Notes under the pieces: generated by a model
Told to the model about the DNA's origin: nothing
The model's input: the letters and a program-made list of their open reading frames with translations, nothing else
Database searches by the model: none
Assembly: GCA_016840685.1 (NCBI GenBank)
Contig: JAEORX010000001.1
Coordinates: 80,945-144,944 of the forward strand
Source of the DNA: Candidatus Thorarchaeota archaeon
GTDB taxonomy: Archaea; Asgardarchaeota; Thorarchaeia; Thorarchaeales; Thorarchaeaceae
Reading direction: 5' to 3'
Length of the DNA: 64,000 nt
Shown here: positions 8,939-18,509 of the stretch, one piece after another
Position numbering within the stretch: the first letter of the stretch is position 1
Layout: each line of letters opens with the position of its first letter
Made by a program: the position numbers and the translations under genes

Positions 8939-11142
8939 CCGTACATAGCATGAGTCGCAGAGTCTGCTTCAGTGGTCCTGCGAAGAGTCTGGTCCATCTT
9001 TCTGTAGCGTTCTAACATCTCCTTAGTCACTGAGGAATGCACCGACTCGATTGCTTGTTCAAAGTGTTTCCAAGAAACAATCTCGGTTTCCATGTCCTCT
9101 CGTAGAGCTCTCATTCCCGCTTCTCTACAGATTGCTTCGATATCCCCGCCCACATAGTTTTCCGTCATTTCAACTAGTTTTCCAAGCTGTTTTTTGACAT
9201 CATTATCCAGTGGCATACCTTTGGTATAGATCTCAAAGATAGCCTTCCTGCTTTTTGCATCCGGAGCATCAACATAGACAAATCTGTCAAACCTGCCAGT
9301 TCGAAGTAGCGCTTTGTCTATCAATTCCGGACGGTTTGTTGCAGCGATAACAACAATGTCCTTCATTGACTCCAATCCATCCATCTCTGTCAGGAGCTGG
9401 CTAATCACTCTTTGGTTGTGAACTGCACCAGGATCGCCTCCTCCTGCTCCTCTTGTTGGTGCCAGAGCATCAATCTCATCAAAGAATATAATGGCTGGAG
9501 CCGCTGTCCTCGCTTTTCTAAAAATCTCCCGAATTGCTTTCTCACTCTCACCGACCCATTTTGATATAAGCTCAGGGCCCTTCACACTGATGAAATTTGC
9601 TTCGCTTTCAGTCGCAACAGCTCTTGCCAAGAGAGTCTTTCCACAACCTGGCGGTCCAAAAACGAGTACTCCTTTGGGTGGTGTGATGCCCAGTCGACGA
9701 AAGGACTCCGGTTTCTTTAGAGGCCATTCCACAACTTCTTTCAGCTCTTGTTTTGCTTGGTCTAATCCTCCAATATCATCCCATTTCACATCAGGGACTT
9801 CAATAAACACCTCTCTCACAGCAGATGGTTGTATTTCTTTCAGTGCCTCCAAGAAATCGCCATTATGCACTTCCAGTTTTTCTAATACATCCTGAGGAAT
9901 TTCATCCGCCTCTAGGTCAATCTGTGGAAGGTACCTCCTTAGTGCCTTCATCGCTGACTCTCTACAGAGTGCTTGGAGGTCTGCACCTACGAACCCATGT
10001 GTGATTTTTGCTAGGTTCTGCAGGTTTACTGTACCATCTCCCTCTGTGGTCAATGGCATTCCTCTCGAGTGAATGAGGAGTACTTCCAGTCTTCCCGTTT
10101 CATCAGGCACTCCAATCTCAATCTCCCTGTCAAACCTGCCTGGTCGTCGAAGAGCTGGGTCAAGTGCATTCACACGATTTGTTGCTCCTATGACAACGAC
10201 TTGGCCGCGTGCCTTCAGACCATCCATTGTCGCGAGCAGCTGAGCGACTACTCGTCTCTCAACTTCACCCTGTACATCTTCTCTCTTGGGTGCAATTGCG
10301 TCCAGCTCGTCAATGAATATGATACTCGGTGCATTCTCTTCGGCTTCTTCGAAGATCTTTCTCAGTTTCTGTTCTGATTCACCATAGAACTTGGACATAA
10401 TCTCTGGACCATTAATATGTACAAAATTGGCCTCAGACTCACCAGCAACCGCCTTTGCCAACAGTGTCTTTCCTGTACCTGGTGGACCGTGTAGGATGAG
10501 CCCTCGTGGTGGGTCAATACCCAGTCTTTTGAAGATTTCAGGATGTTTCATTGGGAGCTCCACCATCTCTCTAATTCTTTGGATGGCATCAGATAGCCCG
10601 CCAATCTCCTCATAGGTCACCTGTGCTGCACCAACAACATCCCCCGTTGGTTTCTCAGCAATGGCAAGGATAGTTGAATGCTGGACTACAACAGTTCCTG
10701 CTGGTTTTATGGATGTGACCTTGAATGGAATAGCCCTTCCAAGGATTGGAATGAAAACAGTGTCCTGTGTTGTCACAGGACAATTCAGGAGCTTTCTCTT
10801 TACAAACTCCTCGAATCGTGGTTCTGGTCTGATAGGGACCGACGTGGGAGCTAGTGTAACATTCTTAGCTGGTTCTTCATTAGCCCGAGTAACTGTCACT
10901 TTCTCACTCAGACTTACGCCTGCGTTTCTCCTGATTCGACCATCCATCCTGATAATCTCTCTGCCTTTATCCCCCTGATAAGCTGGCCATGCTATGGCAG
11001 CAGTCAATCTCTTGCCCTTAATCTGTATGATGTCTCCAGTTCTGACTCCCAGCTTCTCCATTGAAACGGCATCAATACGCACTATGAATCTACCAATATC
11101 TCTATGCTCAGCTTCTGCGACCTTAAGGGTAATCTCGACCAT
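8935..11142 (-). CDS. cdc48: Cdc48/VAT (p97) AAA+ ATPase
   Basis: 735 residues, the standard length. It has an N-terminal double-psi barrel domain (about 1-185), a D1 ATPase with GPPGTGKT and [10 protein letters not shown], and a D2 ATPase with GPPGCGKT and [10 protein letters not shown], each with second-region arginines ([25 protein letters not shown]). The protein unfolds substrates and feeds the proteasome or extracts proteins from complexes. It ends in MYG, which fits the hydrophobic-Tyr-X rule used to dock on 20S proteasomes. The start has AGGAGG just upstream (about 11153-11158). The stop overlaps the start of the next gene by four bases. Confidence 0.97.
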   Translation of the reverse strand: MVEITLKVAEAEHRDIGRFIVRIDAVSMEKLGVRTGDIIQIKGKRLTAAIAWPAYQGDKGREIIRMDGRIRRNAGVSLSEKVTVTRANEEPAKNVTLAPTSVPIRPEPRFEEFVKRKLLNCPVTTQDTVFIPILGRAIPFKVTSIKPAGTVVVQHSTILAIAEKPTGDVVGAAQVTYEEIGGLSDAIQRIREMVELPMKHPEIFKRLGIDPPRGLILHGPPGTGKTLLAKAVAGESEANFVHINGPEIMSKFYGESEQKLRKIFEEAEENAPSIIFIDELDAIAPKREDVQGEVERRVVAQLLATMDGLKARGQVVVIGATNRVNALDPALRRPGRFDREIEIGVPDETGRLEVLLIHSRGMPLTTEGDGTVNLQNLAKITHGFVGADLQALCRESAMKALRRYLPQIDLEADEIPQDVLEKLEVHNGDFLEALKEIQPSAVREVFIEVPDVKWDDIGGLDQAKQELKEVVEWPLKKPESFRRLGITPPKGVLVFGPPGCGKTLLARAVATESEANFISVKGPELISKWVGESEKAIREIFRKARTAAPAIIFFDEIDALAPTRGAGGGDPGAVHNQRVISQLLTEMDGLESMKDIVVIAATNRPELIDKALLRTGRFDRFVYVDAPDAKSRKAIFEIYTKGMPLDNDVKKQLGKLVEMTENYVGGDIEAICREAGMRALREDMETEIVSWKHFEQAIESVHSSVTKEMLERYRKMDQTLRRTTEADSATHAMYG

Positions 11143-11352
11143 TTCTTTGAAGCATCCTCCTATATCATTATTATAGTATGAGAAACACGACGGAGTTTGT
11201 CAAATCAGTGAAATCCGTCTTGTTTCTGCTATTCAATGTTTCTTTATCTACCAATATAATCCGATACGGAACTGGTTCTTCTGGCTCTATAGATGCGTGA
11301 AACCTGATAAAGTGATTCTGTGAGTGTCAAACACATGTGGAATACGCGCCTA

Positions 11353-11619
11353 CTACATCCTAGAAACCCTTTCCACTTCGACCTGTGATACACCCTCAAG
11401 AGCGCTAATGGCAGATTCTATGTCATCAGTACCTCCCATAGACTCATCTCTTGCGAGATTCATTCTAAGCGCTTTAAGGCCAAATGCTACTGGTTGAGTT
11501 TCAGTTGCTCCCAGGTCTGTTCCCTCTGGAATCACAGCTTTTATCCTATCAAGCAAGTCGTCCAAGTCCACCTCAACATCCTCGGGCATAATTCGTAGGG
11601 TCATCACAACTCGTGCCAC
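11353..11619 (-). CDS. ef1b: Translation elongation factor aEF1-beta
   Basis: 88 residues, the archaeal EF-1B length. The pattern MARVVMTLRIMPEDVEVDLD, then ETQPVAFGLKALRMNLA and an ending of EVERVSRM, is that of the exchange factor that reloads aEF1A with GTP. It lies 23 bases downstream of the small zinc-ribbon gene on the same strand, an arrangement widely kept in archaea. Confidence 0.93.
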   Translation of the reverse strand: MARVVMTLRIMPEDVEVDLDDLLDRIKAVIPEGTDLGATETQPVAFGLKALRMNLARDESMGGTDDIESAISALEGVSQVEVERVSRM

Positions 11620-11642
11620 TTCATCTCATCTCCCAAATGCCA

Positions 11643-11810
11643 CTATGGCCCCTCGAACCCACAATTCGGACAAGTGTACCTGTTTGAAAAACGTCTGCAC
11701 GACTCACATCTCCAGATGGTAAATTCTCCACAAGATGGACATTGAAATTTCACAGATTCCTCCTGCGGAGAAACAGATGCGTGACATGAAGTACACCTGA
11801 TAGCTTTCAT
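11643..11810 (-). CDS. HVO_2753-like zinc-ribbon protein
   Basis: 55 residues from ATG at 11810 (complement of 11808-11810) to TAG at 11643. Four CxxC knuckles are visible: CTSC, CPSC, CESC and CPNC, typical of the small archaeal double zinc-ribbon family annotated as zinc finger/RNA-binding (DUF1610-like) and nearly always next to aEF1-beta, as here. A nucleic-acid-binding role in translation is likely from context but not shown. Confidence 0.9.
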   Translation of the reverse strand: MKAIRCTSCHASVSPQEESVKFQCPSCGEFTIWRCESCRRFSNRYTCPNCGFEGP

Positions 11811-11966
11811 AGTCGCCAAGTTATCACCAGAAGGTTTTCTGATACCTAAGATACCAGTTTTGGGCCCGTGCTGATGAGTTTATTATAAATCTGCCGAAGT
11901 GTATCATCCGGAAGCATATATTCTTGAGATACCATTGATTCTTTCAATGACGAAGGAGATGATCAA

Positions 11967-13037
11967 ATGGGCACAAAACTGGGTGACATTGTTGATGCGA
12001 CCCCGATTTCTCTCACTGACATGTCAGGAAAGAAAATCGCTATTGATGCCTTCAACACGATTTATGCTTTCCTCTCGAGCATCAGGCAGCCCGATGGCAC
12101 GCCACTGACTGATAGACAGGGACGGGTCACCAGCCATTTGAGTGGATTGTTCTATAGGAACATAAACTTGTTAGAGAATGGTATCTACCCTGTCTATGTA
12201 TTTGATGGTGAGCCACCATCATTGAAGGCTAAGGAGGTTCAAAAGAGGAGAGAGATTCGTGAGGCTGCATATGTCGAATGGCAATCAGCCAAGGAAGAGG
12301 GGAGAATTGAAGATGCCCTGAAGGCCGCAAAGGGGAGTTCAAGACTAACAACTCCTATGATTGAAGAATCTAAGACTTTGCTAACTGCCCTAGGTATTCC
12401 AGTAATTCAGGCACCATCTGAAGGTGAGGCATTGGCCGCACAGATGGCTCGTGAAGATATGGTGTGGGCCAGTGCTAGTCAAGATAATGACTCTCTGCTA
12501 TACAACTGTCCTCTGATGATTCGAAACCTCTCTATCTCTGGAAGACGTCGCGGTGGTCGTTCTAGGACTGACATAATGATCTCTCCCGAGTTGATAGATC
12601 TTGATAAGAACCTCCGTCTGCTGGGGGTCAGTCGAGAACAACTTATTGATATTGCAATTCTTGTTGGTACAGATTACAATGATAGTGTAACTGGCATTGG
12701 GCAAAAAACAGCCTTGAAGCTGATAAAGAAACATGGCTCTCTAGAAGAGCTTGAAGCTCTGTTTAGGAGTTCAAAGAATGTCAAAGACAGAGGGAAGTAT
12801 GATGAGCTTCAGCAAATTCCATATCAAGAGATAAGAAACCTCTTCCTTCATCCACCACATATGAAGGTCAAAGGTCTAGAGTGGGCTAGTCCCAACTCAG
12901 ACGACCTTCATAGAATTCTATGCACAGAGCATGACTTCAGCGAAGCCCGGGTTGAAAAGTCACTAGAGCGACTTACAACTGCACTGAAGGAGATGCGTGG
13001 GTCTACCCACCAGAGCTCGTTGTCTGACTTCTTCTGA
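11967..13037 (+). CDS. fen: Flap endonuclease 1
   Basis: 356 residues, ATG start with GAAGGAGATG upstream. It cuts 5' flaps during Okazaki fragment maturation and base-excision repair. Visible are the N-terminal nuclease with AIDAFNTIY and FDGEPP, the internal acidic residues in SEGEALAAQM and SQDNDSLLY, and the H3TH DNA-binding segment GTDYNDSVTGIGQKTA. The C-terminus SSLSDFF is a PCNA-interacting PIP box. TTATAAAT-like promoter sequence lies near 11881-11890. Confidence 0.96.
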   Translation: MGTKLGDIVDATPISLTDMSGKKIAIDAFNTIYAFLSSIRQPDGTPLTDRQGRVTSHLSGLFYRNINLLENGIYPVYVFDGEPPSLKAKEVQKRREIREAAYVEWQSAKEEGRIEDALKAAKGSSRLTTPMIEESKTLLTALGIPVIQAPSEGEALAAQMAREDMVWASASQDNDSLLYNCPLMIRNLSISGRRRGGRSRTDIMISPELIDLDKNLRLLGVSREQLIDIAILVGTDYNDSVTGIGQKTALKLIKKHGSLEELEALFRSSKNVKDRGKYDELQQIPYQEIRNLFLHPPHMKVKGLEWASPNSDDLHRILCTEHDFSEARVEKSLERLTTALKEMRGSTHQSSLSDFF

Positions 13038-13090
13038 CTTCCGTGACGGATATATAGTGACACGACAAAGGAGTAGTAGGACAAGGGTGA

Positions 13091-13783
13091 ATGGCTCAAA
13101 TGAGAGAGAGAATGACAGCGGTCAGAGCATCCATCTCTGATATCACTAGTGGTTCATTTTCAAATGACAATGGACCCCATGTAATTTCCCCCTTTGGTGT
13201 TGAACTGAGACGAGTTGTGCTTGTAGGTTTTGTTGTAAACAAGTTCTACAGGGAAGGCGATGACACTGGAAAGAAACGCTTCGAGAGCATCACCGTGGAT
13301 GATGGAACTGACACCATAGGAGTAAAGGTATGGGGCGAAGAGGATGCATCTCTGCTGGAAGGTGTAAAGGAGAACATACTGGCTCTTGTTGTTGGTAGGG
13401 TTCGAGAGTACAATGAAGAGGTCTATGTGATGCCTGAGATAGTTCGAGAATTGACTGATCCAAACTACATGAGTCTTCATCTCCTAGAGCGATATAAGGC
13501 GATTCTTAATCGTAGTGGCATTTCAACACCAGAAACCATAGAGCAACAGCAGGAGATCCTAACTACTCCCAGTGTTTCTGTTTCTGGTAAGCTTGCAAAT
13601 GATATTCTTGCCTATGTAAGATTGGAGGCACCACCGGAGGGAATTTCTCTGAGAGACATTGTGGCATACTTCGAGAAAAAGGGACAGGACTCTGAGAAAG
13701 TTCAGACAAAGGTGTTCAATCTTGTTGCGGAAGGTGCGCTCAACGAGGTCAGTATCGGGCAATTCCGTGTTTCTGACCTATAG
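13091..13783 (+). CDS. RPA32-like single-stranded DNA-binding protein
   Basis: 230 residues. An OB-fold (about 35-130) with RRVVLVGFVVNKFYRE and SITVDDGTDTIGVKVWG matches the RPA2/RPA32 core, and the last 60 residues read as a winged helix (VRLEAPPEGISLRDIVAYF, then KVFNLVAEGALNEV). This is the eukaryotic RPA32 layout. It sits 53 bases behind FEN1 and before aIF2-beta, consistent with a replication role. Internal Met residues leave the exact start open. Confidence 0.87.
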   Translation: MAQMRERMTAVRASISDITSGSFSNDNGPHVISPFGVELRRVVLVGFVVNKFYREGDDTGKKRFESITVDDGTDTIGVKVWGEEDASLLEGVKENILALVVGRVREYNEEVYVMPEIVRELTDPNYMSLHLLERYKAILNRSGISTPETIEQQQEILTTPSVSVSGKLANDILAYVRLEAPPEGISLRDIVAYFEKKGQDSEKVQTKVFNLVAEGALNEVSIGQFRVSDL

Positions 13784-13854
13784 ATAAATCTCATGACAAT
13801 CGACGTCTTCCGCCGAAACAATACCTTCAATAGCGTAAAAGAGAGAAACCAAGT

Positions 13855-14268
13855 ATGGACGAATATGACAAGCTGCTGGACAGGGCTCGTTCACAGGTCC
13901 CAGAAGATGCCTTCAAGAGGTCAGGAGAGAGATTTCAGGTTCCTGATGTTCAACTAATGGTCCAAGGTAATAGAAGCATCTGGCAGAATTTTCAAGAAAT
14001 CATCAATGTTCTGAATCGGCCCGGAAGAGAGGTCTTGAAATTTGTTTCAGGACAACTTGGAACTGCGGGTATCATGGAAGGTAGTCAAGCCCTCTTCAAT
14101 GGAAAATTTACTGCAGAACTCTTAGATGAACTTGTCAATCGTTACATCGATTCCTACGTTATCTGTCCGGTATGTACTCGTCCTGATACGGAGATCCATA
14201 AAGAGTCCGGAGTATATCTGCTTGTATGTAGCGCTTGTGGGGCTCGAACAGCAATTCGACCAGTCTAG
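13855..14268 (+). CDS. eif2b: Translation initiation factor aIF2 subunit beta
   Basis: 137 residues, typical. The N-terminal helix is followed by the alpha-beta core (GNRSIWQNFQEIINVLNR, then VLKFVSGQLGTAGIMEG) and a C-terminal zinc ribbon CPVC...CSAC. As part of the aIF2 heterotrimer it helps deliver initiator Met-tRNA to the small subunit. The DUF424 gene follows at 20 bases. Confidence 0.95.
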   Translation: MDEYDKLLDRARSQVPEDAFKRSGERFQVPDVQLMVQGNRSIWQNFQEIINVLNRPGREVLKFVSGQLGTAGIMEGSQALFNGKFTAELLDELVNRYIDSYVICPVCTRPDTEIHKESGVYLLVCSACGARTAIRPV

Positions 14269-14287
14269 CTATGGAGGGATTTCTGTT

Positions 14288-14587
14288 ATGGTGCAGGTCT
14301 ACTTGCGTGTCAGCGAAACTCACGAGCATTATGTTGTGGCAATGTGTGACAAGAGTCTCCTGGGAAAGACACTCAAACAAGGTGACATATTCTTCAAGGT
14401 CAGTGAGGAGTTCTACGGTGGAGACCTAGTCGATTTGAGTACCTGTATGCAGCATCTAGAAAAGGCTACAATTGCTAACATGGTTGGAAAGAGAACTGTC
14501 GAAGCTGCGATGAACGCGGGGCTTGTTCATGAGCAGGCCGTCCTATACATCGAAGGACATCCTCACGCACAGTGGGTCAAGCTCTAG
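14288..14587 (+). CDS. DUF424 family protein
   Basis: 99 residues from ATG 14288. The frame is open upstream but that part overlaps aIF2-beta, so the ATG is preferred. The family pattern is seen in VYLRVSETHEHYVVAMCD, TLKQGDIFFKVSEEFYGG and the ending PHAQWVKL. DUF424 proteins are archaeal, small and often placed next to aIF2-beta or NMD3, so a translation-linked role is suspected but unproven. It overlaps the end of the convergent NifX-like gene by four bases. Confidence 0.85.
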   Translation: MVQVYLRVSETHEHYVVAMCDKSLLGKTLKQGDIFFKVSEEFYGGDLVDLSTCMQHLEKATIANMVGKRTVEAAMNAGLVHEQAVLYIEGHPHAQWVKL

Positions 14588-14976
14588 GGTTGACAACCTC
14601 CATCGTGACTACCGCCACCTCCACAGAGACCATCCCGATTCATTAACTCACCAACCCCTTGCAGGTATGTCTTTATCGCATCACCAACGGTTACATTGCT
14701 GCTCCTGATAATTGTCAGGCCTACTTGCTGAGCCGCCATGAAGGGTCGCATCCCCATCCCCTTAGTGATGAGAACATCTACTCCAAGGCTAGCAAGTTGA
14801 TTAACAGGCTCTGAACAGCTCGAATGTCCTGGATTTGGCACAGTTTCAACCTTAACAATCTCGCCATCTTCGACAGTTGAAACAATGAATGCACGACAAT
14901 GACCAAAATGATGACTCACGGGACTATCAAGCCCGTTATCAATATCTGCGGTTACAGCAATCTTTTGCATACTCAA
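14584..14976 (-). CDS. NifX/NafY-like dinitrogenase iron-molybdenum cofactor domain protein
   Basis: 130 residues from a TTG abutting the stop of the upstream gene (ATG at 14970 is the alternative). The fold signature is clear: KIAVTADIDNGLDSPVSHHFG, then GVDVLITKGMGMRP. The tail has CGGGGSHDGGC, which may bind a metal or cluster. Outside nitrogen fixers these proteins occur with DUF134 regulators and Mrp-like ATPases, probably as Fe-S or metal carriers. No nif genes are visible here. Confidence 0.88.
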   Translation of the reverse strand: MSMQKIAVTADIDNGLDSPVSHHFGHCRAFIVSTVEDGEIVKVETVPNPGHSSCSEPVNQLASLGVDVLITKGMGMRPFMAAQQVGLTIIRSSNVTVGDAIKTYLQGVGELMNRDGLCGGGGSHDGGCQP

Positions 14977-15411
14977 CTAGGTTTCACCATCTCTCTGTTT
15001 TTTGTCCCATCGTAACCAACGCAAACGAGTGGATCCACAATCCTTGCACTTGCTCTTGTCACTGGATGACATATCAACGGTTGATCCACAGTCAAGGCAC
15101 TCAAGAATCCCTGTTCCATCTGCGAGAACGTATCTCCCGCCCTCAATTCGAAGAACATAGCCTTGTACAAGACCCTTTGCTACCTTGTTCCGTGCTGACG
15201 CCAATATCCTGTTAAATGTGGGTTGGCTGATGCGCATAACTGAACTCGCATCCCTCTGGCTCAGCCCCTCAAAATCAGACAGCTTGATTGCCTCAAACTC
15301 ATCGATGGATATCAATATCTCCTCGAGGTCTTTTGCTGGAATCCCTGCTGGTTTGTATACCGAAACTGGGGGTTCGCGTGTGACCCTTCTATGGAGCTTC
15401 TTTCGAGGCAT
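14977..15411 (-). CDS. DUF134 family predicted DNA-binding protein
   Basis: 144 residues. It begins PRKKLHRRV like the family and has a sigma-70-like HTH (EAIKLSDFEGLSQRDASSVM, then QPTFNRILASARNKVA). The C-terminal part holds a zinc ribbon CLDC...CKDC. DUF134 genes are usually paired with NifX-like proteins, as here, where the two ORFs abut (TAG then TTG). It probably regulates metal or Fe-S genes; this is an inference from the pairing. Confidence 0.87.
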   Translation of the reverse strand: MPRKKLHRRVTREPPVSVYKPAGIPAKDLEEILISIDEFEAIKLSDFEGLSQRDASSVMRISQPTFNRILASARNKVAKGLVQGYVLRIEGGRYVLADGTGILECLDCGSTVDMSSSDKSKCKDCGSTRLRWLRWDKKQRDGET

Positions 15412-15513
15412 GACTTATCACTCCAGCTTCTTGACAAAAGAATTGTGGTTGTTGATTGTACCTAACAGTCCACGTTTTAAGCGAATTTGTATGACACACT
15501 CAGGTTGGTTGAA

Positions 15514-16587
15514 ATGAAAGCCCCCTGTTATCTGTGTGGAGAACCCGCATCACTGGATGGTCTCTGTATCGACTGTTATAACAAAGAACATCCTTTGATT
15601 GAGGTTAGTACACCGCTGACATTGGTCGCTTGCAAAAGATGTGGTTCGGTGAAGATACCCGGTGGTTGGAAGAAACTGACACTCGAAGATGCCAATTCAG
15701 AAGATCTCTGGCCACACCAACTAGATATTCTCCTTGACAGTGAAGTCAAACCCCTTGGTCAAGAAATAGAGGTCATTATTGAGGAAGAGAAACGACTAGA
15801 CAAAGTCTTACATGTTGCTCTGAGAGCCATTGGGAAATCTCACCAAGACCTCCCCGCACACGAGGAAAAGTACAATGTAGAGGTCCGGTTTTCATATGGA
15901 ACCTGCGATACATGTGGCATGATGAGTGGGGGATACTATGAAGCGACACTCCAAGTACGTGCCGACGGAAGACAGTTATCAGAAGATGAGGAAGAAGACA
16001 TTGTTCGGACTGTGACAGAGATGACTGTTGCACAGTATGGCCATGATGACAAGGCTTTTGTCACGAAAATCAGCAGTGATAGATATGGTTTGGACTTCCA
16101 ACTGGGCTCTAATCATCTCTGCCAATCCATTGCTGATTTCCTTGAGTCACAATATCTCGCCGAGCGAAAGCAGAACTACAAACTAGTCGGTCAAGACAAA
16201 GTAGGAAAAGACAAGTTCCGTATAACCATCCTAATTCGATTGCCCAGGTTTGGTCTAGGTGACTTTGTCAAGGTTCTTGGTAGTCCTTGTCAGGTGATGG
16301 CAATGGGCAAGAGTGGATTGACCTGCTTCGATCTGGTCCAACGGCAACGATTCACAATGAACCCCAAAAGCTCCAAATGGCAGACTCTTGAATATCTCGC
16401 TTCAAAGGATGAAAAACGTGAGTTTATGGTTACGACTAAGGTCCATGGGCAACCTATCCAACTGATGGACTCAAAGACTTTTGAGATAAGAGATATAGAC
16501 GAAAATAACCTTGAAACAATTGATGTTGGAAACATCGTGTATGGGGTTTTTCTTGAGGATGAGTTCTATTTGCTTCCTACGGAATAG
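15514..16587 (+). CDS. nmd3: NMD3 family 60S/50S export-factor homologue
   Basis: 357 residues from ATG 15514; the GTG/ATG at 15487 would add nine residues. Archaeal NMD3 has the same N-terminal zinc module as eukaryotes: CYLCGEPASLDGLCIDC, CKRCG and CDTCGMMSGGYYEATLQVR. The middle and C-terminal eIF5A-like and SH3-like parts follow (FGLGDFVKVLGSPCQVM). In eukaryotes NMD3 is an adaptor for nuclear export of the large subunit; in archaea it is thought to act in large-subunit maturation. Confidence 0.93.
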   Translation: MKAPCYLCGEPASLDGLCIDCYNKEHPLIEVSTPLTLVACKRCGSVKIPGGWKKLTLEDANSEDLWPHQLDILLDSEVKPLGQEIEVIIEEEKRLDKVLHVALRAIGKSHQDLPAHEEKYNVEVRFSYGTCDTCGMMSGGYYEATLQVRADGRQLSEDEEEDIVRTVTEMTVAQYGHDDKAFVTKISSDRYGLDFQLGSNHLCQSIADFLESQYLAERKQNYKLVGQDKVGKDKFRITILIRLPRFGLGDFVKVLGSPCQVMAMGKSGLTCFDLVQRQRFTMNPKSSKWQTLEYLASKDEKREFMVTTKVHGQPIQLMDSKTFEIRDIDENNLETIDVGNIVYGVFLEDEFYLLPTE

Positions 16588-16680
16588 GTTGGGATTTCGG
16601 TACTCTTAAATGGCCTCTACCTGAATCCAGCAACAGTCGCTATAGGACGGTATAGTCCAGCGACAAGTCGGAGGATTATT

Positions 16681-17019
16681 TTGTCCCGAAAAAAGGCAGG
16701 CGGCAAAAAGTCGCAACAAGGTGTTAACCCAGACGAACCTCTTAGAGTGAGGACCCCAAGACGTGATGATGGAGAGATGTTTGGAATCATCATTCAGATG
16801 CTTGGATTTGATAGAGTTCGAGTCAGGTGTGAAGATCAGAATATCCGCATAGGTCGGATTCCTGGAAGGATGAAGAAGCGTGTCTGGATGCGAATCGGGG
16901 ACACCGTCCTTATCACCCCTTGGGATTTTCAGAGTGATGAGAAGTGTGATGTGATTTACCGATATAGGGGTAACGAGATAGACTGGTTACAGAAGAAAGG
17001 CATTCTGAAGATGTTCTGA
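16681..17019 (+). CDS. eif1a: Translation initiation factor aIF1A
   Basis: 112 residues, TTG start with GGAGGA upstream. A basic N-terminal tail is followed by the S1-like OB fold: EMFGIIIQMLGFDRVRVRCED, RIPGRMKKRVWMRIGD, then VIYRYRGNEIDWL. It binds the small-subunit A site and promotes scanning or start selection with aIF1. RIO1 follows, an order kept in many archaea. Confidence 0.96.
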   Translation: MSRKKAGGKKSQQGVNPDEPLRVRTPRRDDGEMFGIIIQMLGFDRVRVRCEDQNIRIGRIPGRMKKRVWMRIGDTVLITPWDFQSDEKCDVIYRYRGNEIDWLQKKGILKMF

Positions 17020-17099
17020 GGAGAAGTCAAGGCTTTTTTGAGTAGAATTGCTAACTTCAAGGGGTTTCATATCAGTAGTATTTAGGAAGGCATTACCTG

Positions 17100-17888
17100 T
17101 TGACGCGAGCTGATGAGCAACACAAGAAAATAATCTCAGAACTCGACCGTCGGAAGCAAAAACGTCGGAAGGACGATGACGAGTTCAAAGTAGTTGAGGG
17201 TGTCATTGACCCCCCCACGCTCAAGACGCTCTACAAGCTCCTTAACCGGGGTACAATTCGTGCATTGCATGGTGTGATTAGTACTGGAAAGGAGGCAAAT
17301 GTATATCGTGGAGAGAATACTGATGGAAAACCTGTTGCTGTGAAGATTTACAGGGTTTCTACAGCTGAAACTGACTTCATGCTTGAATATATCATAGGAG
17401 ATCCTCGGTTCAAGCGAGTAAAGCGTCGCAGTCGGTCTTTGATTCCTCAATGGGCAACAAAAGAATACAAGAATCTCACAAGGTACTATGAAGCAGGAAT
17501 CCGAGTTCCAAAACCACTAGACCTCGAACGCAATGTTCTAGTTATGGAATTCATAGGAGACACGAAGAGGAATCTACCAGCGCCTCTACTCAAAAATGTA
17601 GAAATCCCTTCCCCAGTAAGGACATTCAATGAGATCACTCGTATGATAGAAAATGGTTACACAAAAGCAGGTCTTGTACATGCCGACCTCTCTGAATATA
17701 ACATCCTATGGCTCAGAAGACCTGTATTCATTGATGTGTCCCAATCTGTTCTGATTGGACATGACTATGCGGAAAAGTATCTATTCCGTGACATTCAAAA
17801 CATGACTACTTACTTCACAAAACTGGGCGTTGATACCGAAGACCCACAGGTCATCACAGAATATATAGTTGCAGTAGGTGAAAAGTGA
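17100..17888 (+). CDS. rio1: RIO1 serine protein kinase
   Basis: 262 residues from TTG 17100. The RIO-type kinase marks are present: STGKEANVY in place of a normal P-loop, VAVKIYR with the catalytic Lys, LVHADLSEYNIL with the catalytic Asp, and FIDVSQSV with the metal-binding Asp. RIO1 drives late maturation of the small ribosomal subunit. The stop is immediately followed by the ATG of the KH gene, so the two are coupled. Confidence 0.96.
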   Translation: MTRADEQHKKIISELDRRKQKRRKDDDEFKVVEGVIDPPTLKTLYKLLNRGTIRALHGVISTGKEANVYRGENTDGKPVAVKIYRVSTAETDFMLEYIIGDPRFKRVKRRSRSLIPQWATKEYKNLTRYYEAGIRVPKPLDLERNVLVMEFIGDTKRNLPAPLLKNVEIPSPVRTFNEITRMIENGYTKAGLVHADLSEYNILWLRRPVFIDVSQSVLIGHDYAEKYLFRDIQNMTTYFTKLGVDTEDPQVITEYIVAVGEK

Positions 17889-18455
17889 ATGCTTTATCAT
17901 GAAACAATCAAGGTGCCAGAAGACAGGGTTGGTGTGATTGTAGGACGGAATGGTAAAGTCAGGCGTCGTGTAGAACAACTTACAAACGTCAAGATAGATG
18001 TGAACTCTGAGGGAGTTGTAACCATTACTGCCCCCCAAAATACTGAGGACCCTGTTTTGGCTTGGAAGGCTCGTGACATAATTCGAGCTATGGCCCGTGG
18101 ATTCAGTCCTAAGAACGCGTTTTCGCTAATTGATGATGACATGCAACTATTGGTGATTTCTTTACGGGAGGTTGTTGGGTCTTCACAGAATCAGATGAAA
18201 AGAGTTGCTGGACGTATCATTGGAGAGAATGGTCGTACAAGAAGAGTCATTGAGCAGACCACAGAAACCAAGGTGTCTGTATATGGAAAGACCATTTCTA
18301 TAATTGGCATGAATCCTGGTCTGGACTATGCAAGAAGAGCCATTGATATGCTCATATCAGGAGCACCACATAGTGCTGTCTACTCCCGTTTGGAGCGAAT
18401 GCGTAGAGACATAAATCGTCAGAGGGCTGAGCTCTGGGAAGATACTGACCTATAA
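17889..18455 (+). CDS. KH-domain protein of the Dim2/Pno1-Krr1 family
   Basis: 188 residues, ATG abutting the RIO1 stop. It contains two KH domains: RVGVIVGRNGKVRRRVEQL with GxxG near residue 20 and the second at AGRIIGENGRTRRVIEQTT. Dim2/Pno1 works with RIO1 and Nob1 on 16S/18S 3'-end maturation in eukaryotes; the conserved RIO1-KH order supports the same role here. Confidence 0.93.
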   Translation: MLYHETIKVPEDRVGVIVGRNGKVRRRVEQLTNVKIDVNSEGVVTITAPQNTEDPVLAWKARDIIRAMARGFSPKNAFSLIDDDMQLLVISLREVVGSSQNQMKRVAGRIIGENGRTRRVIEQTTETKVSVYGKTISIIGMNPGLDYARRAIDMLISGAPHSAVYSRLERMRRDINRQRAELWEDTDL

Positions 18456-18509
18456 TGTCTGTAATACCTCGTCTAATATGACTAGCCCGTTTTTTGATAC
18501 AAGAGTAGA

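Noticed and set aside
10661-10978. Long open frames on the strand opposite cdc48 (also near 9491-9895 and 10069-10377)
   Set aside because: They are reverse-strand shadows of a highly conserved AAA+ gene, with no family resemblance.
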